Source: CAIYXB01 sp038146805 (GTDB lineage: Bacteria; Cyanobacteriota; Vampirovibrionia; LMEP-6097). From it: a DNA stretch of 64,000 nucleotides. The notes beneath the pieces were generated by a model. It did no database searches. It was not told where the DNA came from and saw only the letters and a list, made by a program, of their open reading frames with translations. Of the stretch, positions 35,026 through 43,985 are shown piece by piece; position 1 is the stretch's first letter; each line of letters opens with the position of its first letter. The DNA lies in assembly GCA_038146805.1 (NCBI GenBank), contig JAYQSH010000005.1, forward strand, positions 186,001 through 250,000, given 5' to 3'. Both the position numbers and the translations under genes were made by a program.

Positions 35026-35992
35026 TACTATCCCCTTTTGTGACGCTACCTAAAATCTGGGGCCAAATTTCTGGGGGATTTAATTTAGTTTCCAACTTAA
35101 GTAAATTGAAATTAGAATGAAATTCCTCAGGGATCTTTGCCCAATCTTTTTCAGTAGTTACTAATTCAATACCCGAATTTACTGCATTTCTAATCTCTTC
35201 AAGATTAAAAAAATGATGGTCTGGGTAATTGTTTACCCTTATTTTCACCTTTTTTGAGCCAGAAGCTTGATTGATATGAGTTTCGAGCATATTCTTTAAC
35301 GTGACATAATCTGCAATTCCAGTAAAAACACCTATGTCATTTTCATTCTGCAAAGTTTTGGTTAAGCTCAGGTTAAAGGATAGGTAGTTTTTACCTAAAT
35401 TTTTTCTAATCCAATCCTCATCTACTTTTGTATAAATCAATATATCTGCTTTATTTAAAGCAAAAGCAAACTCCCGATAAAAGCCTCTTTCATGCACATT
35501 ATGCAAAATTATTTCTAAATCTTTTTCAAGTTTAAATTGTTGCAGACCATCATCTAAGACAAAAACATCTATATCGTCATAAATTTGGCAAACATTTTGA
35601 GCATTAGCAATTCTGTCTTTTCCAATAGCAAAATATACATCTAGGTTTTCTTCTTTAAATTTATTGGCAAGCATAAAAACTTCATCACCTATTTCTCTAA
35701 CATCAAATTGATGCTCATTTGCTTTAAAGGCTAAAAAAGCTTGTTCATACTGTGATTTATAAGCGCGAGAAAGTACACAAACCTTTAAACCGTTACAAGA
35801 TAGATGTTTTACAAGCTCAAAACAAAAAGGTGTCTTACCGCTACCACCAAAACTAATATTACCAATTGAAATCACTGGTTTAGTTAATTTGATTTTTTGA
35901 TTTATACCAAAGACACAAGTCAAGGCAAAAAACTTTTCTCGAAGAAAATGTACTAGCTGATATGGAAAGGAAATAATTTGCTTTAAAATCAT
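34991..35992 (-). CDS. lpxK: Tetraacyldisaccharide 4'-kinase (lipid A)
   Basis: Adds the 4'-phosphate to the lipid A precursor at the inner membrane. The 333-residue protein has the Walker A motif in PVISIGNISFGGSGKTPF (about 38-55), the DVREIGDEVFMLA block and the VLDDGLQQFKLEKDLEI motif. The start at 35992 (MILKQIIS) is chosen because the repaired waaA gene ends at 35994, leaving one base between them. Its end overlaps the LuxR-type gene by 35 nt. Confidence 0.93.
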   Translation of the reverse strand: MILKQIISFPYQLVHFLREKFFALTCVFGINQKIKLTKPVISIGNISFGGSGKTPFCFELVKHLSCNGLKVCVLSRAYKSQYEQAFLAFKANEHQFDVREIGDEVFMLANKFKEENLDVYFAIGKDRIANAQNVCQIYDDIDVFVLDDGLQQFKLEKDLEIILHNVHERGFYREFAFALNKADILIYTKVDEDWIRKNLGKNYLSFNLSLTKTLQNENDIGVFTGIADYVTLKNMLETHINQASGSKKVKIRVNNYPDHHFFNLEEIRNAVNSGIELVTTEKDWAKIPEEFHSNFNLLKLETKLNPPEIWPQILGSVTKGDSNVGTRTTKSAS

Positions 35993-35993
35993 T

Positions 35994-37285
35994 TTAGACA
36001 ACAAACTCTTTAAGTTTATTTGCAACATTATAAACAATTTTACTATTTGCTTCAGTTAACTTTTGTCCGCAAATACCCATAATTTTTCTTTTTTGTGCAG
36101 AAGCAATCAAATCCTCTAATTCAAGGCGAATTTCGACTTTTGATTCAACAACTATTAAAGCTTCAGCATCAATTAAAAGCTGAAAAAGCTCTTTATTTTT
36201 ATGATAAAAAGGACCAGATAAAATAGGTTTAGCAAAAACGCTGGCTCCAAAGCATTATGACCGCCGACGTTTTCATTTAAAGTACCTCCCATAAAAGCAA
36301 TATCTGAGATAGCATAAAACTTTAAAAGCTCTCCAATAGTATTTATTATTAACACGTCATTAGAATTTTTTATTTCAGGTTCTTCTGTATAATAACAAGG
36401 TAAAAGCTTAGCCGCAGAATTAACAATATTAAAAACCGTTGAAAATCTTTCAGGGTGTCTTGGAGCAATCAATAAACGTATATTTGGGTTTTGTTCCTGT
36501 AACTCCTGAAATACTGACACCAAAAGAGCTTCCTCTTCTTCATGAGTACTAGCAATCAAAAACAAAAGATCTTCTTCTTGATAACCAAAACTTTTACGAA
36601 ATTGACTTGCACTAAAATCATTTAATTTTGGCAAACTAGAAAACTTAATATTACCCAAGACAAAAACTTTGTCTTTATTGACACCCATTTTTAAAATTTT
36701 TCTACTATAGTCTGAATTTTGCACTAAATAAATATCAACCATATTAAATATTTGTCTAAAGAAGAGACTGAGTGCATCATAATTTTTAAAAGATGCATCT
36801 GAAAGCTTGGCATTAATTACGGCAAGTTTAACTTTTTGATTTTTTGCTTCAGCAAATAAAGCAGGCCATATCTCACTTTCGAGTAACACCAAGGCTTGGG
36901 GTTGCAAGAAAGCAAATATTCTTTTTATTAAAAGTGGGTGATCAAAAGGCATATAAAAAATTTTTATTTGATTATTTTCAATTTTATCTTTGAGCTTTAG
37001 GTGAGCTAAATCATAAGCAGTTTGTGTGGTGACAGAAACGGCACAAGAATAACCAGAAAACAAATCTAACACTGGTAAAAGAGCATTTAGTTCTCCGACT
37101 GATACAGCATGAAACCATATCGGTTTTGAATTTTTATAGATATAAAAAAAATCTTTTTCAAAAATTGTTAGTTTTTGTTTTAAACTTGATTTCCATTTTT
37201 TTATAAAGAACAAAGACAAAAGTATCAAAACGGGTAAAACCAGTGTCCAGCCAATAAAATAAAAAATGAAGAATATTAAAAGCAT
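35994..37285 (-). pseudogene. waaA: Kdo transferase (WaaA/KdtA), one frameshift near the C-terminus
   Basis: Attaches Kdo to lipid A, an essential step in most Gram-negative bacteria. The open piece 37285-36173 has the N-terminal membrane anchor, FHAVSVGELNALLPVL, ESEIWPALFAEAK, APRHPERF and the sugar-nucleotide end motif MGGTLNENVGGHNALEPA. There the frame breaks. One added base in the A5 run at 36234-36238 restores AKPILSGPFYHKNKELF and about 75 more residues to a stop at 35994, one base before lpxK. Repaired length is about 430, normal for the family. The start overlaps the metG stop (TAATG). Probably a sequencing error. Confidence 0.88.
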
Positions 37286-38865
37286 TATAGCGAAGCTTTT
37301 TCTTGGGTTTTTGTTTGAATTCTTTGAAAAATACCCTGTGGCTCTTGATTGACACTATGGTTTTGAAAATCAAACTCTAAATTTTCAAAGTTATAAAACC
37401 CTGTAAGCAACTCCTCTTTAGACATATTTTCAACTTCTGTAAAACCTAAATTCACAGCAATCTTTTTAGATAAGTTTGGCATTACAGGTGCTAAATAAAA
37501 AGCTGCTTGATAACAACAAACTATTGCAGTATAAAGAGATTTTATAGCTGAACGGCGTTTGTCTTCAGCAATATCTTCTTGCTTTAAAATTTTCCAAGGT
37601 TCAACATCATTAATAAAAACATTTGCTTGATCTAAAACTTTAAACAAATCAGCAAAGGCTTGAAACGGATTAATTTTGTCGATATTTTCAAAAAAGCTAA
37701 CATGCAGATTTTTTAAAGATGCTTCAATTTGACTACAAATTATTTTTTCTGGTAATTTAGAATCAAAATATTTATTGATTAATTTAAGCGCACGACTTAA
37801 AAGATTACCAAGATTATTAGCCAAATCAGAATTTAACACTTGCAGAAAAGCTTCAGAACTAAAATCACCATCTCTACCAAAAACAATATCTCTTAAAAAA
37901 TAATATTTGACTGCCTCTGGACCATAACTATCACTCAAAGCAATTGGGTCAATAACATTACCCAAAGTCTTACCCATTTTCATACCATCTTTTGTCAAAA
38001 AGCCATGTCCAAAAACTTTCTTTGGCAAAGGTAAGCCAGCAGACATTAACATAGCAGGCCAATAAACGGCATGAAAACGCAAAATATCTTTGCCAATAAT
38101 ATGTGTGATGCTATTTTGTTGCCAAAATTTTTCTCTTTGGTCTTCTAAGCCAGAGATGTAACCTAATAAAGCATCAAACCAAACATAAATCACCTGTTCA
38201 TCATCACCGGGGATTTTTATGCCCCACTCAAGATTAGTTCTGGAAATAGGAAAATCTCTAAGACCTTCTTTTATCCAACCTAAGACTTCGTTTTTTCTAT
38301 ATTCAGGTGCTATAAAATCAGGATTTTCATCAATATATTTTTTTAAAGGCTCTTGATATTTTGATAATTTAAAAAAATAATTTTCTTGTGAATATTCTTC
38401 GACTGCTTTTTTGTGAGTAGGACAAATAAATTTTTGTGTCGCTTCATCTTGTTCTAAATCTTTTTCAAGCCAAAAATCCTCGCAACTTACACAATACAAA
38501 CCTGTATATTGACCTTTATAGATATCACCGCTAGCTTGTACTTTTTGAAAAAAATCTGCAACAAATTCTTTATGTCGAGAATCAGTTGTTCTTATAAAAT
38601 AATCAAAATCAATTTCCAAAACTTTCCAAAGTTCTAAAAATTGAGAAGCATAATGATCACAATGTGCTTGAGCACTAGTGCCATTTTCTTTTGCGGACTT
38701 TTCGATTTTTTGTCCATGCTCATCTGTGCCAGTTAAAAAACAAACATCTTGTGATCTTTGTTTCATATGCCCTGCTAAAAATTCACAAACAATAGTCGGG
38801 TAAGCACTACCTATGTGCGGTGTATCATTTACATAAAAAAGTGGGGTTGTTATATAATAAGTCAA
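37285..38865 (-). CDS. metG: Methionyl-tRNA synthetase
   Basis: Charges tRNA-Met. The 526-residue class I synthetase begins TYYITTPLFYVNDTPHIGSAY with the HIGH-type PHIG motif. It has a single zinc knuckle (YCVSCE with CPTH) and a KMSKS loop in the variant form KMGKTLGN, then an anticodon-binding helical domain. There is no C-terminal tRNA-binding dimer domain. This short form with a KMGK(S/T) loop is similar to cyanobacterial MetRS. The start is TTG at 38865. The stop overlaps the waaA ATG by one base. Confidence 0.95.
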   Translation of the reverse strand: MTYYITTPLFYVNDTPHIGSAYPTIVCEFLAGHMKQRSQDVCFLTGTDEHGQKIEKSAKENGTSAQAHCDHYASQFLELWKVLEIDFDYFIRTTDSRHKEFVADFFQKVQASGDIYKGQYTGLYCVSCEDFWLEKDLEQDEATQKFICPTHKKAVEEYSQENYFFKLSKYQEPLKKYIDENPDFIAPEYRKNEVLGWIKEGLRDFPISRTNLEWGIKIPGDDEQVIYVWFDALLGYISGLEDQREKFWQQNSITHIIGKDILRFHAVYWPAMLMSAGLPLPKKVFGHGFLTKDGMKMGKTLGNVIDPIALSDSYGPEAVKYYFLRDIVFGRDGDFSSEAFLQVLNSDLANNLGNLLSRALKLINKYFDSKLPEKIICSQIEASLKNLHVSFFENIDKINPFQAFADLFKVLDQANVFINDVEPWKILKQEDIAEDKRRSAIKSLYTAIVCCYQAAFYLAPVMPNLSKKIAVNLGFTEVENMSKEELLTGFYNFENLEFDFQNHSVNQEPQGIFQRIQTKTQEKASL

Positions 38866-38878
38866 AACAAAATCTCAA

Positions 38879-39100
38879 TTAAATCAAGCCAACAGCACTT
38901 GAATAATATTCTGCAAACTTAGCTTTAACAAAATCTCTTTGTTCATCATTTAAAGCTCTCTGCATCGCCCATCTAATTGCTGTGTCTGGTCTGACATTTT
39001 TGGTTGCGCAAAACTTTTTTAGAATTGCATCAAATTCTTCTTGACTTGCATAAGCAAGTTTATCTAAATCTCCACCAAGTTCCATTCCACGAGAAGCCAT
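38879..39100 (-). CDS. Small protein of unknown function upstream of metG
   Basis: A 73-residue, probably helical product (MASRGMELGGDLDKLAYASQ, then EEFDAILKKFCA). No family is recognised. The ATG at 39100 is preferred, because TATAAT lies 6 nt upstream of it; an earlier ATG at 39115 would be upstream of the promoter. It ends 14 nt before the TTG of metG, so it may be co-transcribed with metG, waaA, lpxK and the LuxR-type gene. Confidence 0.65.
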   Translation of the reverse strand: MASRGMELGGDLDKLAYASQEEFDAILKKFCATKNVRPDTAIRWAMQRALNDEQRDFVKAKFAEYYSSAVGLI

Positions 39101-39106
39101 AATTTT

Positions 39107-39112
39107 ATTATA
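39107..39112 (-). promoter_or_regulatory. TATAAT 6 nt before the small gene's ATG
   Basis: The minus strand reads TATAATAAAATTATG. An exact -10 hexamer this close fits a leaderless transcript that would carry the small gene, metG, waaA and lpxK. Repeat C lies just upstream. Confidence 0.5.
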
Positions 39113-39114
39113 CA

Positions 39115-39205
39115 TGAGACACTGCGGACCGTGTCATTTTTGTCCCACACATCAATATATATACTAAAATGCATCAAATTTAGGGACTGATTCCAAACCC
39201 CATTT
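39115..39205. repeat. Repeat C (inverted) and a solo arm of repeat A
   Basis: GAGACACTGCGGACCGTGTC followed by ATTTTTGTC (39115-39146) is the reverse complement of the palindrome at 24011 and 58207. At 39183-39205 a single arm GGGACTGATTCCAAACCCC of repeat A stands alone. Both lie between rplL and the small gene upstream of metG. Confidence 0.75.
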
Positions 39206-39230
39206 AGCCAAGCATAAATGGAAATAAAAA

Positions 39231-39261
39231 AAAAGCCTAAAGCAAAATACTCTAGGCTTTT
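39231..39261 (-). terminator. Terminator after rplL
   Basis: Arms AAAAGCCTA (39231-39239) and TAGGCTTTT (39253-39261) pair; on the minus strand a T run follows. It lies 26 nt past the rplL stop codon and closes the rplJ-rplL unit. Confidence 0.85.
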
Positions 39262-39286
39262 CTCATTCAAGTAATAATTGAAAAAA

Positions 39287-39658
39287 TTACTTTAAAGTAA
39301 CTGTCGCGCCAGCTTCTTCTAATTTAGCTTTGATCGATTCAGCTTCTTCTTTAGCAGCAGCTTCTTTGATTACTTTAGGAGCTCCTTCAACTAAATCTTT
39401 AGCTTCTTTAAGACCAAGTCCTGTGATTTCACGAACTGCCTTAATAACACCAATTTTAGATGAACCAGCAGCTGTCAATTCAACATCAAAATCTGTTTTC
39501 TCAGCTGCAGCACCAGCGTCTCCGCCACCTGCTACCATCGCAACACCTGCTGCGGCAGTGATACCAAATTTTTCTTCCATCGCATCTTTCAATTCAGCTG
39601 CTTCTAAAACAGTTAAATTTGAAATCGACTCTAATACTTCTTCAACTTTAGTTGCCAT
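39287..39658 (-). CDS. rplL: 50S ribosomal protein L7/L12
   Basis: The 123-residue stalk protein recruits translation factors. The N-terminal dimer domain (VEEVLESISNLTVLEAAELK) is followed by a short Ala/Gly hinge and the C-terminal domain KTDFDVELTAAGSSKIGVIK with the factor-binding helix GLGLKEAKDLVEGAPKVIKE. Length is normal. It follows rplJ after 15 nt and ends before a strong terminator. Confidence 0.97.
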   Translation of the reverse strand: MATKVEEVLESISNLTVLEAAELKDAMEEKFGITAAAGVAMVAGGGDAGAAAEKTDFDVELTAAGSSKIGVIKAVREITGLGLKEAKDLVEGAPKVIKEAAAKEEAESIKAKLEEAGATVTLK

Positions 39659-39673
39659 AATATTATTTCCTTT

Positions 39674-40315
39674 TTATGATTCCTTTGACTCAGCAGCATC
39701 AGATGATTCTGCTGGGTTTTCCTCTGTCTTAGCTTCTGCTGCAGTTGCAGCGTCAGCATCGCCTTCTGATGAAGCAGTTTCCACATTACTAGTTTCAGCG
39801 ACGATAAAATCTCTAAGAGCTTTTTCTTTTTCTTCTTTTTCACTTAGCTCTTTTAAAATGTAAGCAATTGATTGCGTGTTTTGAACAAGCATTCCAGCAA
39901 TCTGACTTAATAAGGTTTCTTTAGAAGGTAAAGAAGCCACTCTCGTTGCTTTCTCTGTATCTAAAAACTCACCTTCTAAAACACCGCTCTCAAAATTCAC
40001 TTTATCAGCGTTGCTCTTTGAAAAATCTTTTACTTTTCCAGCAGGAGAAACAGGATCCTCGAAGCAAAACAAAAATGCTGTTGTTCCTTTTAAACCTTCA
40101 GTTGCAGGCGCAAACTCAGTGCCCTCTGCCGCTTTTTTAAATAAAGTATTTTTTGCAATTTTAAACTCTGCATTCAAATCTCTGATGCTATTTCTAAGCT
40201 CAGTAATTTCAGCCACTGTAAGGCCAAGTTGTTTTGTTGAAAAAACTGATTTAGCACGACCAAACTTGTCTTTTAAATCAGCAACTATTCTTTCTTTATC
40301 GTTTTTTGTTACCAT
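39674..40315 (-). CDS. rplJ: 50S ribosomal protein L10 with an acidic tail
   Basis: Anchors L7/L12 dimers to 23S rRNA. The 213-residue protein has the usual N-terminal RNA-binding domain (IVADLKDKFGRAKSVFSTKQ; FKIAKNTLFKKAAEG) and the long helix with IAYILKELSEKEEKEKALRD. L10 is commonly about 165-175 residues; here an extra tail of about 40 residues, rich in Ala, Glu and Ser (EGDADAATAAEAKTEENPAE), follows. rpsP in this window has a similar added tail. A structured leader precedes the gene. Confidence 0.95.
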   Translation of the reverse strand: MVTKNDKERIVADLKDKFGRAKSVFSTKQLGLTVAEITELRNSIRDLNAEFKIAKNTLFKKAAEGTEFAPATEGLKGTTAFLFCFEDPVSPAGKVKDFSKSNADKVNFESGVLEGEFLDTEKATRVASLPSKETLLSQIAGMLVQNTQSIAYILKELSEKEEKEKALRDFIVAETSNVETASSEGDADAATAAEAKTEENPAESSDAAESKES

Positions 40316-40411
40316 TGCTTTTTCTCTCGCAAGAGCAATATGATAACACCCTATAAGCCTTGATTTTAAGCTTGAAAAATATAGTAATACTTAAATTTAC
40401 AACTAAAATTT

Positions 40412-40452
40412 GCCGCCGCACAAAGATTAAAAAAAACTTATCTTCGGACGGC
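40412..40452 (-). promoter_or_regulatory. Structured leader upstream of rplJ (L10-leader candidate)
   Basis: On the minus strand an outer stem GCCGTC/GGCGGC (with one G-U pair) encloses an inner stem AAGAT/ATCTT and a T8 loop. TATAAA lies just upstream (40461-40456). It is about 100 nt before the rplJ ATG, the place where L10 autoregulatory leaders occur in other bacteria. Stem pairing is seen; L10 binding is inferred. Confidence 0.5.
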
Positions 40453-40512
40453 TGTTTTATAGACATTTTCATGACTTTTTTTACCTTAATTTAGTATTAT
40501 ATATTGACATCA

Positions 40513-41745
40513 ATGGTTATTGGGAAACTTAGAGAATTAGTAGGAAAGCGACTCGGTGGTAACAGCCCAGATGCTACTGCACAAAAAACAAACCCTACAG
40601 AAGAAAATTTACAAGCTTTGCAAACAACTGCAGAAACAAAAGCACAACAACATGCACAAACACCGGCGCCAGCAACTCAACTAAATATCGATCACGGCGA
40701 GCACCTTACTAGCCTCGAACAATTCCCAGATAAAAGATCAACACAAATAGCAAAGTTTTATGAATGGGGTCAAGATTCTCAAGATATAGCTCAAGGAGCT
40801 GTTCAAAAAACAGAAGCCTTTTTATCCAAAGACGGCAAGCAACTAAGCTTTACAATTCCAGCCAGTGTTGCCGCTAAAAAAATCACCAACGCTTCTATCT
40901 TCAAAAGACTTACAAGATTATTTAGTAAGTTCAAAGTAAACGAAGCTTTAACAAGATTAAATGACAAACAAGAAATTGATTTAATTTCTGCTGAAAATGA
41001 AATAACCAATTCAAAATTATTACAAAAACTAACCAAAGCAGGTGTTTATTCTTTTGTTGCAGTGCACAAGAAAGATGACAAAGGCAATTTTAATGCAAAA
41101 GCAGACCTACTCATTCCAGTTATGAATTTGCATATGATGCTTGAATATCTCAAAAAGAACCCACCACAAGAAATACCAAAAGCAATGCTTGAAAATTTCA
41201 AAGCACAAGTCGAAAATCTTGAAAACAATTCAGCCTTAAAAGATATTGTTTTTATTGATGAAGCACTTGCTCTTAAGACAAATAAAGCTCAGTTTGAAGA
41301 TGAACAAGCCTTACGAAAAGCTCTATGCAATGCTGTTGATACTCTAAGCTTAAACGCGGAAGTTTTTGTTGCTAGTGATTTAATTGGCAAAGGTAACCAA
41401 GCTCAAGCAAATGGAAAATTTTATGATGCTATTAATTACAATTACCCAAGCATTAGTGGTAGCGGAGAAATCAGTTCGATAGAGCATCCTATGACCCTTG
41501 TTCGAAGAGATGAGAATAAAGATAAGCAATTCCCTGTAAATGAATTGGCAACTGTTTTACAATGGCATTTCCTAACACAAGTAACAGCAATGAAACATGC
41601 TAAAGACCCACAAGCATTAGAACAAGGACACAAAGACAATATTGCAGAACTTAAAGAATTAAACGCAAGACACAGCAACAAAGTTGCTCTTAATAGCAAG
41701 ACTCAAGTACCTAAAAATGAAAACAACAATGCACTTGCCGCATAA
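40513..41745 (+). CDS. Unknown protein, tandem paralog 1
   Basis: A 410-residue soluble protein with no signal peptide and no recognised family. Residues 20-60 are low-complexity (Gln, Thr, Ala). A region near 95-160 has FLSKDGKQLSFTIPASVAAK and a basic amphipathic segment FKRLTRLFSKFKVNEALTRL. A core with VYSFVAVHKKDDKGNF and LLIPVMNLHMMLEYLKKNPP follows. These parts match, in order, the next gene. The ATG at 40513 is used; a TTG at 40504 is also possible. Eight nt separate it from its paralog. Confidence 0.7.
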   Translation: MVIGKLRELVGKRLGGNSPDATAQKTNPTEENLQALQTTAETKAQQHAQTPAPATQLNIDHGEHLTSLEQFPDKRSTQIAKFYEWGQDSQDIAQGAVQKTEAFLSKDGKQLSFTIPASVAAKKITNASIFKRLTRLFSKFKVNEALTRLNDKQEIDLISAENEITNSKLLQKLTKAGVYSFVAVHKKDDKGNFNAKADLLIPVMNLHMMLEYLKKNPPQEIPKAMLENFKAQVENLENNSALKDIVFIDEALALKTNKAQFEDEQALRKALCNAVDTLSLNAEVFVASDLIGKGNQAQANGKFYDAINYNYPSISGSGEISSIEHPMTLVRRDENKDKQFPVNELATVLQWHFLTQVTAMKHAKDPQALEQGHKDNIAELKELNARHSNKVALNSKTQVPKNENNNALAA

Positions 41746-41753
41746 AAGCCAAA

Positions 41754-42953
41754 ATGATTACAGCACTTCCAACTAAACCTGCTAATGAACTTGACAACAA
41801 AACTTCAAGCACTATTCCTAAATCAAGAGCAAGTAAAAGAATCGAAAATAACAACTTTGCAGACAACACAAATTTACACAGCACAGAAATCAACAGCAAA
41901 AAATTCAGACAAATAAATTTAAGCTCAGCTGATCTAGAAAAAGAAACAAAAAAAATTCTAGCTCGCTACAAAGTTGATTCTGATAAATATCATAGAGCCT
42001 CACTTAGTAAAGATGGCAATACTTTAGTAGTGGTGCATGATGGTAAAACGACACTCGCTCAAAATTTTGGTGGAGCTTCAAAACTTTCAAGATTCTTCTA
42101 TAAAATTTTTGGCTTTATCTCAAGGGGGTTTGGTGCGGCTAACAAAAACATTGCAAGTGCAAAATACAAAGAATTGTTCAATAACCATGACAGTAATGAA
42201 AAAGAAGTAACAATGGTCATGGAGCCTCTTGGACATTTATACAAAGGCTTAAGCCAAAATCATTATCATGGTATCACTGTTTTTCACCGCGATAATCTAA
42301 CAGGCAAATTTAGCAAAAACCCTTCAGTCGTTTCTATTATTGATTCTTACCAATATATTTTTGCTGAGCACATGAAAAATTATGACCTGCCACCAGAACT
42401 AAAATCTAAGCAAAGCTTTTTTGATAATGGCTACGCCCTTGATAAAACCATACCTATAGATATGGATAAAGCTAAAAACTTTGGACAATTGTACAACGAA
42501 ATTATCGAAGGATTTTATAATGCACAAGGTTTTAGTTTTATGACAGTGCCGGGGCAAGTACACAAAAACCTAAGCGCTACTAGTGCTGACTTAAGCTTCA
42601 CTGAATTGCCATGGCATCGAGTGCAACAAAGCGCTGATAAACACTGGCGTGTCGCTACAAAAAAACAAGATATTAATGACGCAGAGTTTGCAAATGCAAA
42701 AGATAAAGAATTTTATTTATCAAAAGTAAACGACAATAATTATACTTATTGCACTATTGTTAGACCAAAAGCCGATCATGAAAAACCTATTGAGCCTTTA
42801 ATTGGTTTTATGGAAAATTGGTCACAAATGTATTCAGGAAACTCTTTAAGGGCAAAAGACAAAGATGACAAACGTCTTGTAGAACTTGCTCAAGGACATA
42901 GTGCCATGCAAATTAATAAATTTAACCAACAGTTTTCAAACTTAAGCGTTTAA
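41754..42953 (+). CDS. Unknown protein, tandem paralog 2
   Basis: A 399-residue soluble protein, distantly similar in layout to the preceding gene: SLSKDGNTLVVVHDGKTTLA, a basic aromatic segment SKLSRFFYKIFGFISRGFG, YHGITVFHRDNLTGKFSKNP and IIDSYQYIFAEHMKNYDLPP. The pairing suggests a duplicated domain of about 250 residues that has diverged strongly. No enzyme motif is seen. Both could be secreted by a non-classical route or be cytoplasmic; nothing decides this. The end overlaps convergent lptB by 12 nt. Confidence 0.7.
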   Translation: MITALPTKPANELDNKTSSTIPKSRASKRIENNNFADNTNLHSTEINSKKFRQINLSSADLEKETKKILARYKVDSDKYHRASLSKDGNTLVVVHDGKTTLAQNFGGASKLSRFFYKIFGFISRGFGAANKNIASAKYKELFNNHDSNEKEVTMVMEPLGHLYKGLSQNHYHGITVFHRDNLTGKFSKNPSVVSIIDSYQYIFAEHMKNYDLPPELKSKQSFFDNGYALDKTIPIDMDKAKNFGQLYNEIIEGFYNAQGFSFMTVPGQVHKNLSATSADLSFTELPWHRVQQSADKHWRVATKKQDINDAEFANAKDKEFYLSKVNDNNYTYCTIVRPKADHEKPIEPLIGFMENWSQMYSGNSLRAKDKDDKRLVELAQGHSAMQINKFNQQFSNLSV

Positions 42954-43679
42954 TTTAAAATTCTCACCTAAGTAAAAACGTTTAACATTAGAGTCTTCTG
43001 AGATTTCTTTTGAATTGCCTTCTTTGACAATCTTACCGTCTTGAATAATGTAGGCTCTATCTGTAATCGAGAGAGTCGCAAGAGGATTATGGTCTGTGAT
43101 CAAAAGACCAATATCTCTTTTTTTACACAAATCACGAATGATTTCTTGAATATCAATAATCGCAACTGGATCAATTCCAGTAAAAGGTTCATCTAATAAA
43201 ATAAATTTTGGATCAGTAACAAGCACTCGAGCAATTTCTAATCTTCTTCTTTCACCACCAGACAAGCTAATGGCAAGTGAATCCTGCAAACGAATAATAT
43301 TAAACTCTTCAAGAATCTCAGTTATTTTTTCTTTACGTTCTTGCTCACTATAACCTTGAATCTCAAGAACTACCGACAAATTATCATAAACACTAAGCTG
43401 TCTAAAAGCACTAGGCTCTTGAGTCAAATAACCAATACCAGCTAAAGCACGATCATGGATTTTTAGCTTGGTAATATTACTTGTGCCCATATAGACATTA
43501 CCGTTGTCTGGTTTAACCAAACCCACAACCATATCGAAACTAGTTGTCTTACCAGCACCATTAGGTCCAAGCAAAGCAACTATTTCACCAGATTCTATAT
43601 GAAAACTGACATTATCTACAACTTTTCTACCGTTGTAGCTTTTCTGTAAGTTTTCAGCTACTAGTATAGATTTAGACAT
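42942..43679 (-). CDS. lptB: LPS export ABC transporter ATP-binding protein
   Basis: Powers extraction of lipopolysaccharide from the inner membrane, with LptF/G/C. The 245-residue ATPase has Walker A LLGPNGAGKTTSFDMVVGL (about 35-53), the Q-loop GIGYLTQEPSAFRQLSVYDN, the signature LSGGERRRLEIARVL and Walker B FILLDEPFTGIDPVAI, with the LptB-type PSAFRxLSV segment. TAAAAT lies 8 nt before the ATG. It follows rpsU after 11 nt. Confidence 0.95.
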   Translation of the reverse strand: MSKSILVAENLQKSYNGRKVVDNVSFHIESGEIVALLGPNGAGKTTSFDMVVGLVKPDNGNVYMGTSNITKLKIHDRALAGIGYLTQEPSAFRQLSVYDNLSVVLEIQGYSEQERKEKITEILEEFNIIRLQDSLAISLSGGERRRLEIARVLVTDPKFILLDEPFTGIDPVAIIDIQEIIRDLCKKRDIGLLITDHNPLATLSITDRAYIIQDGKIVKEGNSKEISEDSNVKRFYLGENFKLNA

Positions 43680-43690
43680 CTAAATTTATT

Positions 43691-43885
43691 TTAACGACTT
43701 CTATTAGAATTGAAAATAGCTTTTCTTTTAGCTTCTATTCTTTTCTTTTTCTTACGAAGACGAGGGCTTTCAAAATGCTTACGTTTTTTTACTTCTAGAA
43801 TAATTCCAGCTTTGATTACTTCACGTTTAAAACGTCTTAATGCGGCCTCTAATGATTCTCCGTCGTTTACTCTTACTTCTGCCAA
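43691..43885 (-). CDS. rpsU: 30S ribosomal protein S21
   Basis: A 64-residue small-subunit protein placed near the 3' end of 16S rRNA. The N-terminus AEVRVNDGESLEAALRRFKR and the basic C-terminus RLRKKKKRIEAKRKA are typical. It starts at TTG (43885) with AGGTGA upstream. Its presence shows that Shine-Dalgarno-type initiation exists here alongside the many genes without such sites. Confidence 0.95.
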   Translation of the reverse strand: MAEVRVNDGESLEAALRRFKREVIKAGIILEVKKRKHFESPRLRKKKKRIEAKRKAIFNSNRSR

Positions 43886-43985
43886 GTTAATTCACCTATC
43901 CTTATTTATTTACCTTGAACAAGAGTAAATAGTAACAGTTTTAGTGCAAAAAAACTTATTTTAAGCTTTTTTTTATAGGCTTTCT

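Noticed and set aside
39330..39863. 177-codon open frame on the + strand
   Set aside because: It is antisense to rplL and rplJ, whose identity is certain; its Ser/Ala-rich composition is a shadow of their codons.
40803..41899. Several minus-strand open frames of 60-85 codons
   Set aside because: They are antisense to the tandem paralogs and have no start signal or sensible composition.
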